Source: Lachnospiraceae bacterium (GTDB lineage: Bacteria; Bacillota; Clostridia; Lachnospirales; Lachnospiraceae). From it: a stretch of DNA of 33,124 bases. The stretch is from positions 1 to 33,124 of the forward strand of contig JAGBHK010000020.1 of NCBI GenBank assembly GCA_017935565.1. The letters are read 5' to 3'. The notes beneath the pieces were generated by a model that was not told the origin of the DNA, ran no database searches, and was given only the letters and a program-made list of their open reading frames with translations. Below are positions 24,884 to 33,034 of this stretch, piece after piece (the first letter of the stretch is position 1; every line of letters begins with the position of its first letter). Both the position numbers and the translations under genes were made by a program.

Positions 24884-27088
24884 ATGCAAAAGGTGAAACT
24901 TAGAATACATCGCTTTTTGGTGTTAGGTGTTTTGGCGATATTTGCGTTAATTGCACTATTTAGTTGCATTAAAAAGGTTTCAGGGGCTCTTAATGAACAG
25001 ATTCAGGAGACTTTGAAGGATGTTGCAGAACAGAACAAAAAAATTGTAGAGAAGGATATTAAGTTGAAACTTAATTTTCTTCAGGGATATTCTAAAGATT
25101 TAACAAATTCATATAAGGATAATACAGAAGTTGTAGAACACTTAAAATCTTATGTGGATTATTTTGAGTTTAAGAGAATGGGCTATATTGACAGCGAGGG
25201 ACAAGTTCTCACAACTGATGGTAAAATTGCTAATTTTAAGGACGAAAGTTATTTTAAAGATGCTATGAATGGTAAAACTACCATAACAGGCGTAATAGGA
25301 GATGTTATCGGACATTCAGAATCTATTAATGTTCTTACGGTTCCAGTTTATTCCAAAGAGGGATATATTGAAGGAGCTTTATTTGCTGCGTATAGAACAG
25401 TGAAGTTTTCTCAAATGTTGAATGTAAGTTCTTTTGAGGGAGCTGGTTCTTCATTGCTTGTGACCAAGGATGGCGAGATATTTGCAGAGATAGGTATCAA
25501 TGCTATGGGCAATAAGATGGATATGTTTGATTATATTGCATCTATAACTAGTGATGAAGATTTAGTTGAAAAGGTAAGAGAAGAACTAAAAGAAGGCGAT
25601 ATTACAGAGATAGTATTAAAAGGCGAAGAAAATACCCATATGTATTTTGCACCTATGGATATTAAACTTGGTGATAAGAAATGCTATGTTGTTACGCTTT
25701 TACCTGAAAATGTATTGCAAGATAGAGTTGGAAATGTATGGAAGCATTTGGAGAACTTTTTGATAATCATTGTAGTGATTTTGGTTGTTGCTACTGTATT
25801 TACAATAGTTTCGTATGTAAGACAGAGTCGAAAGGTTATTGAACTGGCTTATTCTGATAAGGTTACAGGAGGCAATAATTACGCATACTTTTTGCATAAT
25901 ATGAATGCTAAAAAGGATAGAAGTGGTTTTATTGTGGCTATGGATATTGATGAGTTTAGAATTATTAACAATATTTGTGGTGTAAAGACTGGTGATGACT
26001 TACTTAAGAGAATATGGAAGGTTTTAAAGAGAAATTTAAAACTTTTAGAGAGTCATGCAAGAGTAAATGCGGACAGATATATTATGTTTATGTCCGAGGA
26101 TGATAAAGAAGTTTTAAAAGAACGTTTTGCAAAGATTACAAAAGAAATATTAAATGAAGAAGATTTGTTAGGTATACCTAAGGTTATGCCTTATTTTGGT
26201 GTGTATGCCATTGATAATAATGTTAGTATTGAAAGCGCATATGGTTATGCAAATCAGGCTAAACATATTGTGAAAGGAAATCATAAAAAGAATTTCTGTT
26301 TCTATGAAGATGGTGATTATCGCGATAGAATCGAACTTAAGAAACTGGAGGACGGTTTCGAAGGAGCTATTAAGGATAGAAGATTTGAGGTTTGGTATCA
26401 GCCAAAATATGACGCAAAGAACCCTCATGTTGTAAGTGCTGAAGCACTGGTACGATGGAGAGCAAACGATGGCTCACTTATTCCACCAGGAAAATTCATT
26501 CCGCTCTTTGAGAAAAACGGTATGATAGCTACTTTGGATGAATATGTATTCGACGAAGTTTGCAGAAGACAGAAGAAGTGGTTGGATGAAGGTAGAAGAA
26601 TTTTACCTGTATCGGTAAATATTTCCAGAGCTAGTTTATACTATGAAAATGTTGCAAAAAGATACAGACAGATTGTGGATTCTTATGGAATCAGTGTTGA
26701 GTATTTGCAACTAGAGATTACTGAAAGTGCAACCATTGAAAATGAAGATATACACAAGTTAGTTGATGAGTTCCACAAAGAGGGATTTACACTTCTTTTG
26801 GACGACTTTGGAAATGGTTACTCATCACTTGCTACACTTAATGAACTTCATTTCGATGTATTGAAATTGGATAAGAGTCTTATTGATTATATTGGTGATA
26901 AGAAGGGTGAAACATTGCTTGTTCATATAGTTGGGCTTGCTAGAAATTTAGGCCTTCTCATTACAGCAGAAGGTGTTGAAACAAAGGTTCAGTTAGACTT
27001 TTTAAGAGAAATTGAATGTAATGATATTCAGGGATATTATTTTTCTAAACCATTGCCAGTAAATGAATATGAAGCAATGTTGGCATAA
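24884..27088 (+). CDS. Membrane sensor c-di-GMP phosphodiesterase (dCACHE-GGDEF-EAL)
   Basis: Order: transmembrane helix (about 8-27), extracellular dCACHE-like sensor (about 35-275, with YFKDAMNGKT and PVYSKEGYIEGAL), second helix (about 288-312), GGDEF, then EAL domain. The GGDEF site reads NADRY, so cyclase activity is probably lost. The EAL domain keeps its catalytic set: AEALVRW, VNISRASLYY, LEITES, LLLDDFGNGYSSL, LKLDKS, AEGVE and IQGYYFSKPL, so it should hydrolyse c-di-GMP. I choose ATG 24884 (MQKVKLRIH), with GGAAGTGG upstream; ATG 24866 is an alternative. The next gene starts 19 bases on. Confidence 0.9.
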   Translation: MQKVKLRIHRFLVLGVLAIFALIALFSCIKKVSGALNEQIQETLKDVAEQNKKIVEKDIKLKLNFLQGYSKDLTNSYKDNTEVVEHLKSYVDYFEFKRMGYIDSEGQVLTTDGKIANFKDESYFKDAMNGKTTITGVIGDVIGHSESINVLTVPVYSKEGYIEGALFAAYRTVKFSQMLNVSSFEGAGSSLLVTKDGEIFAEIGINAMGNKMDMFDYIASITSDEDLVEKVREELKEGDITEIVLKGEENTHMYFAPMDIKLGDKKCYVVTLLPENVLQDRVGNVWKHLENFLIIIVVILVVATVFTIVSYVRQSRKVIELAYSDKVTGGNNYAYFLHNMNAKKDRSGFIVAMDIDEFRIINNICGVKTGDDLLKRIWKVLKRNLKLLESHARVNADRYIMFMSEDDKEVLKERFAKITKEILNEEDLLGIPKVMPYFGVYAIDNNVSIESAYGYANQAKHIVKGNHKKNFCFYEDGDYRDRIELKKLEDGFEGAIKDRRFEVWYQPKYDAKNPHVVSAEALVRWRANDGSLIPPGKFIPLFEKNGMIATLDEYVFDEVCRRQKKWLDEGRRILPVSVNISRASLYYENVAKRYRQIVDSYGISVEYLQLEITESATIENEDIHKLVDEFHKEGFTLLLDDFGNGYSSLATLNELHFDVLKLDKSLIDYIGDKKGETLLVHIVGLARNLGLLITAEGVETKVQLDFLREIECNDIQGYYFSKPLPVNEYEAMLA

Positions 27089-27107
27089 GATAGGAGTGTG
27101 ATTAAAA

Positions 27108-27869
27108 GTGAATGAATATTCAAAGAGTGTCAATGGGGGATACTTTTATTTGGTTGTGGCATTGATATTATCTTTTATTGTTGTGATGTGCGTTGTTTTT
27201 TTAGTGAAAAGCTATAAGGCAGGCATAAAACTTGGAATGGACAAAAAGGTTTTAAAAAAGACCATTATTTCTAGTGCTACATTTACATTGCTACCTTCCA
27301 TAAGTATACTGCTTGGAGTTATCGCTTTAAGTGGAACATTAGGAGTACCTTTCTCGTGGTTGAGATTGTCTGTAATAGGGGCATTGCAGTATGAATTAAA
27401 TGTGGCTGAAATTGCAGCTGGAAGTCTAGGGTTATCAGGTTTAGTGGTTTCGGAACTCACTCAGGAAGCTTTTGTGACTATTTCACTTGTTATGACGGTA
27501 GGAATTTTGGGTGGCGTTTTCTGCTGTATATTTTTCCTTAAAAAATACATGGGAAAACTTAGCAAGAAACCAAAAGCAGAGGTGGCAGAAGATAAGAAAG
27601 AAAGTAAGCCATCTTTTGGAGCACACGCTACAACTGCTATGTTTGTTGGCCTTTGCGCTGCATACATTGGTTCTTATGTTGGAAAAGCGATTCCAAGAGA
27701 AGGTTCAGATATTATGCCTTTAATAGTGGCTATTATTGCGGCTGCTTGTATGGGTGTTTTTGAATTTTTAATTCAAAAGAAAAATATGAAAGTGCTTGAG
27801 AATTTCAGTCTTGCAGCCAGTATGCTCATTGCAATGGCAGCAGCAGTGTTAATTCAGATGGTGGTATAG
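27108..27869 (+). CDS. DUF5058-like multi-pass membrane protein
   Basis: Integral membrane protein of 253 residues with about six hydrophobic segments and a charged loop (about 145-165, KYMGKLSKKPKAEVAEDKKE). The N-terminal pattern (KAGIKLGMDKKVLKKTIISS, then SISILLGVIALSGTLGVPFSWLRLS) matches what I recall of DUF5058 proteins; function is unknown. The start is GTG 27108, with GGAG eleven bases ahead. It follows the phosphodiesterase by 19 bases and is followed after 10 bases by another membrane protein, so all are probably in one operon. A transporter subunit is a guess. Confidence 0.68.
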   Translation: MNEYSKSVNGGYFYLVVALILSFIVVMCVVFLVKSYKAGIKLGMDKKVLKKTIISSATFTLLPSISILLGVIALSGTLGVPFSWLRLSVIGALQYELNVAEIAAGSLGLSGLVVSELTQEAFVTISLVMTVGILGGVFCCIFFLKKYMGKLSKKPKAEVAEDKKESKPSFGAHATTAMFVGLCAAYIGSYVGKAIPREGSDIMPLIVAIIAAACMGVFEFLIQKKNMKVLENFSLAASMLIAMAAAVLIQMVV

Positions 27870-27879
27870 GAGGTTCGTT

Positions 27880-28554
27880 ATGGAAGATAGAGAAAAGTTT
27901 TTTGAAGAATTTAATAACGGTCTCCATAGAATTGGTAGAATAATGTTGATTTTGTCAGTTATTTTATTGTTGTCTGTGCCATTTATTTATGGTGCAGTAA
28001 ATGGTGTATCTGTTGATGTAAAGGGATTTTTAAGTGGCTTTGCAAAAGTTGGGATAATCTATATTCCAGTTGCGATAGTTGAATTTATAGTTTACGCGCC
28101 AATGTTAGGTGTGGGTGGTAGTTATCTTTCATTTTTAACAGGAAATGTTACAAATATGAAGATTCCTTGCGTAATGAATTCAAAAGATATTGCAAAAACT
28201 GAGGCGGGAACTGTTGAGCATGAAATAGTGTCTACAATAAGCGTTGCAACAAGTGCTATTGTGACTACTCTTGTGGTGGTTGTGGGTGTAATTTTATTGG
28301 TACCATTGCAACCTGTGTTAAACAGTGAAACTCTTACGCCTGCATTTTCAAATGTAGTGCCAGCGCTCTTTGGTGCATTGGGGCTTAAATATTTTGCAAA
28401 GAGTCCAAAGATTGCAGCGATACCATTACTTTTGATGACACTTTTATGTGTATTTGTGCCATCAATGATTAGCCAAACAAGCGTGCTTTTGTTACCAAGT
28501 GGTGGCTTGGCATTGCTTATTGGATTTGTATTGTTTAAGAAGAATAAGTTATAA
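27880..28554 (+). CDS. Multi-pass membrane protein, partner of the DUF5058-like protein
   Basis: A 224-residue protein with about six hydrophobic segments. A conserved-looking stretch in the middle, VGGSYLSFLTGNVTNMKIPC (about 85-104), followed by an acidic-polar loop (EAGTVEHEI), could be a substrate or ion site. I do not recognise the family. The AGGAGG site overlaps the stop of the preceding gene and the M20 gene starts 13 bases after this one, so expression is tightly linked. It probably forms a complex with the DUF5058-like protein. Confidence 0.72.
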   Translation: MEDREKFFEEFNNGLHRIGRIMLILSVILLLSVPFIYGAVNGVSVDVKGFLSGFAKVGIIYIPVAIVEFIVYAPMLGVGGSYLSFLTGNVTNMKIPCVMNSKDIAKTEAGTVEHEIVSTISVATSAIVTTLVVVVGVILLVPLQPVLNSETLTPAFSNVVPALFGALGLKYFAKSPKIAAIPLLLMTLLCVFVPSMISQTSVLLLPSGGLALLIGFVLFKKNKL

Positions 28555-28567
28555 AGGAAGGCTTAGG

Positions 28568-30007
28568 ATGAAGGTGTTTTTACTAGGTTTGGGGGCAGTA
28601 TTGATATTAATAGCCGTAGTGCTTATTAGGGCAATAATGTTAAAACCTACATCTGCGCTTAATGCGAAGATTATTATGGATAATTCTAAGCGTGCGGATG
28701 AATATGGAGAAAAACTGTCGAAACTGTTGCAGGTTGAAACAGTTTCATCTAGATTTGATGATGATAGGTCAAAATTTTATGGTTTTCATAATGTTTTGGA
28801 AGAATTATATCCAAATATTCACAGAGTTTGTGAAAAACATGTTTTTGATGGAAGCCTGCTTTTTAAATGGGCTGGAAATGGCGAAGGTAAGCCGATTATG
28901 CTTATGAGCCATCATGATGTAGTTGAAGCCACGGGAGAGTGGAAGCATGAACCTTTTAGCGGCGACATTGATGATGACGGAAATATTTGGGGCAGAGGCG
29001 CAGTTGATACAAAGGCTAGCCTTAGTTGTATTTTACAGGCAGTGGAAGAATTGATAGAAAAAGGTTTTGAACCTAAGGGTGACGTGTACATTGCCAGTGG
29101 ATGTACGGAGGAATGGAGCGGACCAGGTGCTCCTGCTATTGCTAAATATCTTCAGGATAATGGAGTAAAAATAGAATTGCTTTTAGATGAAGGCGGCATG
29201 ATTATCGACGAGCCAGTAGGTGGTGTAAATGGAATTTATGCCATGATTGGTGTTGTCGAGAAAGGTTATGGTGATGTGAAATTCATTGCCAAGAGTAATG
29301 GTGGACATGCAAGCGCACCAAAAAAGAACACGCCACTTGTTAGACTTGGCAAATTTATGACACAGGCTGACAGCAAAAATCCATTTAAAGTACAACTTAC
29401 ACCTACAGTTTGTGAAATGTTTAATCGAATGGCGCCAAATATGAACTTTGGAATGAAGGTTATATTTGCTAATATGTGGTTGTTTAAACCGCTTCTATTA
29501 AAATTGCTTCCAAGCATTAGTTCTGAAGCTGGTGCAATGATAAGAACTACATTAGCATTTACAACGGCAGCAGGTTCGGACGGATTAAATGTATTGCCAC
29601 AGGAAGCTTACGTTACTGGAAATATGCGATTTATACATCATCAGGGGACGGATGAAAGTATAAAGGTTATCAGTGAAATTGCAAAGAAATACGATTTAGA
29701 CACAGAGGTAATATACAAGGATTATCCGTGCCCAGTTGTGGATTATAAAGGTGAAGCATTTAGAATTATTGAGAAAACAGTTAATGAGATATATCCTGGT
29801 GTTGGTGTTACACCATACACAATGACTGGTGGAACTGATAGTAAATATTACAAAGATGTATGTGAGAATTGCGTGAGATTTGCACCATTGTATATCAATA
29901 AACAGCAGTATAAAAGCGTACATGGCTTAAATGAAAACATTAATAAAGGTACACTTCCAATGGGCGTGGACTTTTATAAGAAAGTAATTGAAGAGTACGA
30001 AAAATAA
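28568..30007 (+). CDS. Membrane-anchored M20 peptidase (carboxypeptidase S-like)
   Basis: M20-family metallopeptidase of 479 residues with one N-terminal transmembrane helix (about 3-23). The two-zinc site is complete: H115 and D117 (SHHDVV), D147 (GRGAVDTK), E181/E182 (GCTEEWSG), D207 (LLDEGG) and H452 (SVHGLNE); the lid domain lies at about 225-345. Resembles yeast CPS1-type dipeptide/N-acyl amino acid hydrolases. ATG 28568 follows AAAGGAAG. Last gene of the operon; a terminator follows. Likely processes a peptide or N-acyl amino acid handled by the two membrane proteins, which is inference. Confidence 0.88.
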   Translation: MKVFLLGLGAVLILIAVVLIRAIMLKPTSALNAKIIMDNSKRADEYGEKLSKLLQVETVSSRFDDDRSKFYGFHNVLEELYPNIHRVCEKHVFDGSLLFKWAGNGEGKPIMLMSHHDVVEATGEWKHEPFSGDIDDDGNIWGRGAVDTKASLSCILQAVEELIEKGFEPKGDVYIASGCTEEWSGPGAPAIAKYLQDNGVKIELLLDEGGMIIDEPVGGVNGIYAMIGVVEKGYGDVKFIAKSNGGHASAPKKNTPLVRLGKFMTQADSKNPFKVQLTPTVCEMFNRMAPNMNFGMKVIFANMWLFKPLLLKLLPSISSEAGAMIRTTLAFTTAAGSDGLNVLPQEAYVTGNMRFIHHQGTDESIKVISEIAKKYDLDTEVIYKDYPCPVVDYKGEAFRIIEKTVNEIYPGVGVTPYTMTGGTDSKYYKDVCENCVRFAPLYINKQQYKSVHGLNENINKGTLPMGVDFYKKVIEEYEK

Positions 30008-30010
30008 GTT

Positions 30011-30045
30011 TTCGCCCGTAAAATCTTTGAGAATTTACGGGCGAA
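30011..30045. terminator. Terminator of the M20 operon
   Basis: A 12-bp perfect stem, TTCGCCCGTAAA with TTTACGGGCGAA, followed by TTTTTGTTTATTT on the plus strand. It may also act weakly for the opposite thioesterase gene. Confidence 0.9.
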
Positions 30046-30066
30046 TTTTTGTTTATTTCATATACA

Positions 30067-30792
30067 TTATTTAAATAATTCTATATGACAAGCAAATTTC
30101 TTATCGCCATTGTCATCAGTGCCTTTGGCATTTACAATACCATTCTCATTTTCAAAATGAATATGTAAATCAGTTCCAGACACAACTTCGTGGCTATAAT
30201 CAATCTGAAATGTTTTTATATTAACCGGTTCTTTAAAATCTAAAGCATCAAATACGTAGTTAGCATATTTTGTATTATTAACATGTCCATTTATATCGCA
30301 ATCTGAAAATGTAGTTTTGAAGCAATAAGGTTCGTTTGTTGACTCGAAGTCAGGAATTTTCTTTAACTTTTCTTCAAACATAACATCTGTCAAGAAGCCT
30401 TCTTTTATAGGAAAAATGTCGCCGGCAGCAACCATTCTTCTCTTCTCACTATGAATTACAACCCATTCAGAAGTTCCCTTTACAACAGGATTTCCTTCCA
30501 AGTCTTCAATGTAGTATTCTCTTTGGAAACATATTTTTCCAGGTTTTAAAGGCCAGGTTTTTACATGAACAGTTTCATATAATTTAGGGTTCTTCAATAC
30601 TTCAAACTTAACTTTAGTTAAAACCCAAATAGTTTTATTCGCAATCATTGCCTCGAAGCCTATACCAATGTCGTTTGCATGGCTGGCAGCAATGTCTTGA
30701 AATATGTCAAGGATGGAAGATGCTTTAAGTCTTCCAAAACGGTCAAAATCTGAAATTCTTAAATAATAGTCTTTTTCAAGGGATACGTTCAT
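30067..30792 (-). CDS. Acyl-ACP thioesterase (FatA-like)
   Basis: Double hotdog-fold thioesterase of 241 residues that releases fatty acids from acyl carrier protein. The first hotdog holds the SSILDIFQDIAASHANDIG helix; the second has the catalytic stretch D166, NGHVNN (168-173), TKYANYVFDA, as in plant FatA/FatB and bacterial relatives. Chain-length preference is not readable. The ATG 30792 has CGGAGTG upstream and a near-consensus promoter. Soluble, with no signal sequence. Confidence 0.9.
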   Translation of the reverse strand: MNVSLEKDYYLRISDFDRFGRLKASSILDIFQDIAASHANDIGIGFEAMIANKTIWVLTKVKFEVLKNPKLYETVHVKTWPLKPGKICFQREYYIEDLEGNPVVKGTSEWVVIHSEKRRMVAAGDIFPIKEGFLTDVMFEEKLKKIPDFESTNEPYCFKTTFSDCDINGHVNNTKYANYVFDALDFKEPVNIKTFQIDYSHEVVSGTDLHIHFENENGIVNAKGTDDNGDKKFACHIELFK

Positions 30793-30830
30793 AATTACAC
30801 TCCGTTCATATAGTTTGATTAACGAAGTTT

Positions 30831-30859
30831 ATTATACAACTTAAAAAAGGAAGTTGCAA
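30831..30859 (-). promoter_or_regulatory. Promoter of the acyl-ACP thioesterase
   Basis: On the minus strand TTGCAA (30854-30859), exactly 17 bases, TATAAT (30831-30836). Confidence 0.78.
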
Positions 30860-30890
30860 TGAAAAATAACTTTTATAAAAGCTTTATTTA

Positions 30891-30899
30891 TGGTAAAAT
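30891..30899 (+). promoter_or_regulatory. Extended -10 of the GH43 gene
   Basis: TGGTAAAAT is an extended -10 without a good -35; it lies about 48 bases upstream of the lipoprotein start. Confidence 0.45.
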
Positions 30900-30946
30900 T
30901 TATTCATAGGTATACGAAGTTGAATAAAATAGAAAAGAGGTAAACC

Positions 30947-32782
30947 ATGAAGAAAAGATTATTAAGTATTCTTATGCTTATCACTCTTTGCGTTATGTCA
31001 TTTAGCGCTTGCGGTAATGACTCGAAGACAGAAGAGGAAACTACAACCGAAGCAAAAAAGAGCGATAAAGACGATAAGAAAGAAAATGAAACTGATAAAA
31101 AGGACGAGCCTGTAGGGCTAATGCTACATTATGATATGACCTTGGACGAGGCTAAAAATAATACCATTGTAGATAAGTCGGGCCAGAATAATAATGGAAC
31201 AATCAAAGGTAAGTACGAGATTGAGGACAACGTTCTGTTTATTGAAGATGGTGGTTATGTTGAATTGCCAAAGGGAATGTTTGATGGCGAAAACACATTG
31301 ACAATTTCTATGTGGCTTAATAATTACACAGGAGCAGGAAATTACAGTGCGATGTTTATCGGTTCGACGGAAGATTTGCCACAGAATTATTGGTTGTTTA
31401 ATCCTTGTAATCCTTCAGGTGTTATGAAGTCAGTTATGACAAGTAGTGTAAGCGCATCGGCGCCGTACAATACTGAAGTGGGTATTTCGCCAAGTAAGAA
31501 TGCGAAAGTTACAGGTCCTTCAACAAGTATTGGTTGGGCACATTATGTTACGGTTATCACAGAAGAAAATATTACTGCATATTACAATGGTGAACTCGTT
31601 GGAAGTGTTGATATAAAGAGAACTATCAGTGATTACGGCGAAGATTTGGTTTCATATATTGGTAAATCATCTTACAATGACCCAACATATGTGGGCTTTA
31701 TTAAGGATGTAAAGGTTTATGATAAGGCGTTGACCGCCAATGAAATAAAGGCAGAATACGACCTTGTTGAACAGGCGGATAAAAATTATAGTGAATCAGA
31801 ATATGAGAATCCATTGATTGAGGAACGTGCTGATCCGTATATTATTAAAGGCAATGATGGCTATTATTATTTTACAGCCTCTTATCCTAGACGAGGTGGC
31901 AATGATAAGGAAGGTTACGACAGAGTGATTTTGCGTAGAGCGACCACATTGGAAGGTTTATCAGATGCTGAAGAAATCTGCATTTGGGATGAGAGTGAAG
32001 AAGATTCAGTGTTTAGTTATATTTGGGCTCCTGAGTTGCATTATATTGGTGGCAAATGGTATGTATATTTTGCGGGAAGCGCAAGCCGTGACAATGTTTT
32101 CGATGTAAGATGTCAGGTTCTTGTCTGCGATTCGGACGACCCATACACAGGAAATTGGACATACAAAGGGATGTTTGAAGGTATGGAAGGTGATAGTTTT
32201 TCATTTTCATTCTTCTCCCTTGATATGACATATTTTGAAAACAACGGCAAGCATTATGTAATATGGGCACAAAAACCTGGTGATTCAAATTTATATATGG
32301 CTACGATTAATCCAGATGAGCCATGGAAATTGACTAGTGAACCAATGTTATTAACAAAACCTGAATATTATTGGGAAAAGGTGCGTTATGCAGTATGTGA
32401 AGGACCTTCGGTGTTAAAGCACGACGGAAAAGTATTTGTTTGTTATTCGGCAGCAGGTACGGGACCAGAATATTGTGTAGGACTTTTAACTGCGGATGCA
32501 GATGCGGATTTGATGGACATTTCATCATGGACTAAGAGTGATAAACCGCTTTTAACATCTGAAGATTTATATCAGGAATATGGTCCGGGACACAATTCAT
32601 TTACTGTAGATGAAAATGGCGACTATGTGTTTGTATATCATGCACGCTCGCAGGAATGTTTTGATGGAGAGTGCGGATTTGAAGGAAGTGACCCATTAGT
32701 AGACCCTTGTAGACATGCAAGACTTAGAAAGGTTTTGTGGGCAGAGGATGGAACACCGATATTGAATGGTGTTTCTGAGTAA
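30947..32782 (+). CDS. Lipoprotein glycoside hydrolase, LamG plus GH43
   Basis: Exported lipoprotein of 611 residues: signal peptide with lipobox ending FSAC (C22), a low-complexity acidic/lysine linker (about 24-54), a LamG/concanavalin-type sugar-binding domain (about 57-275), then a five-bladed GH43 catalytic domain (about 287-605). The catalytic triad appears at D296 (ERADPYI), D426 (FSLDMTYF) and E485 (VCEGPSV). GH43 members act on arabinan, arabinoxylan or xylo-oligosaccharides, most likely as an alpha-L-arabinofuranosidase or beta-xylosidase here. AAGAGGT precedes the ATG. It stands alone with its own terminator, a cell-surface plant-polysaccharide enzyme. Confidence 0.9.
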   Translation: MKKRLLSILMLITLCVMSFSACGNDSKTEEETTTEAKKSDKDDKKENETDKKDEPVGLMLHYDMTLDEAKNNTIVDKSGQNNNGTIKGKYEIEDNVLFIEDGGYVELPKGMFDGENTLTISMWLNNYTGAGNYSAMFIGSTEDLPQNYWLFNPCNPSGVMKSVMTSSVSASAPYNTEVGISPSKNAKVTGPSTSIGWAHYVTVITEENITAYYNGELVGSVDIKRTISDYGEDLVSYIGKSSYNDPTYVGFIKDVKVYDKALTANEIKAEYDLVEQADKNYSESEYENPLIEERADPYIIKGNDGYYYFTASYPRRGGNDKEGYDRVILRRATTLEGLSDAEEICIWDESEEDSVFSYIWAPELHYIGGKWYVYFAGSASRDNVFDVRCQVLVCDSDDPYTGNWTYKGMFEGMEGDSFSFSFFSLDMTYFENNGKHYVIWAQKPGDSNLYMATINPDEPWKLTSEPMLLTKPEYYWEKVRYAVCEGPSVLKHDGKVFVCYSAAGTGPEYCVGLLTADADADLMDISSWTKSDKPLLTSEDLYQEYGPGHNSFTVDENGDYVFVYHARSQECFDGECGFEGSDPLVDPCRHARLRKVLWAEDGTPILNGVSE

Positions 32783-32788
32783 GTGACA

Positions 32789-32844
32789 GAAAAAGAGGTA
32801 TTTTTAAAATCACGTGCGAACGATTTTAAAAATACCTCTTTTTC
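32789..32844. terminator. Strong bidirectional terminator after the GH43 gene
   Basis: A perfect 23-bp stem (32789-32811 with 32822-32844, 10-base loop). The arms begin and end with A or T runs, so a T tail is present in either direction. Confidence 0.92.
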
Positions 32845-32854
32845 GTCTTTCTTC

Positions 32855-32883
32855 TTGCATTTTTTTCCAGGATGTAGTATAAT
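32855..32883 (+). promoter_or_regulatory. Strong promoter of the disrupted gene
   Basis: TTGCAT (32855-32860), 17 bases, TATAAT (32878-32883). The leader carries a perfect hairpin TTAAAGCG-TTG-CGCTTTAA (32901-32919) and a GGAG site at 32955-32958. Confidence 0.75.
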
Positions 32884-32969
32884 AAAAACACTTTGTTGCG
32901 TTAAAGCGTTGCGCTTTAAAGTAAATAAAGGTTTAAACAGTATATAACATCAAAGGAGTAAGTGTAAAA

Positions 32970-32987
32970 ATGGCTATTAAGATTTGA
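32970..32987 (+). pseudogene. 5' remnant of a gene cut by an insertion sequence
   Basis: An ATG with promoter, leader and ribosome site opens a frame MAIKI followed at once by TGA, where IS-like sequence begins. Five codons are too short for a functional gene, while the upstream signals are those of a well-expressed one. The original product cannot be known from five residues; glyceraldehyde-3-phosphate dehydrogenase often starts in a similar way, but that is only a guess. Confidence 0.5.
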
Positions 32988-32993
32988 TATGTA

Positions 32994-33026
32994 CCCTCTT
33001 TGCTGGACAAAATCCAGTAAGGAGGG
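32994..33026 (+). promoter_or_regulatory. Hairpin hiding the transposase ribosome site
   Basis: CCCTCTTTGCTGGA (32994-33007) pairs over 14 positions, two of them G-U, with TCCAGTAAGGAGGG (33013-33026); the loop is CAAAA. The right arm contains the AAGGAGGG ribosome site. The TTATTTTT that follows also makes it terminator-like. Confidence 0.7.
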
Positions 33027-33034
33027 TTATTTTT

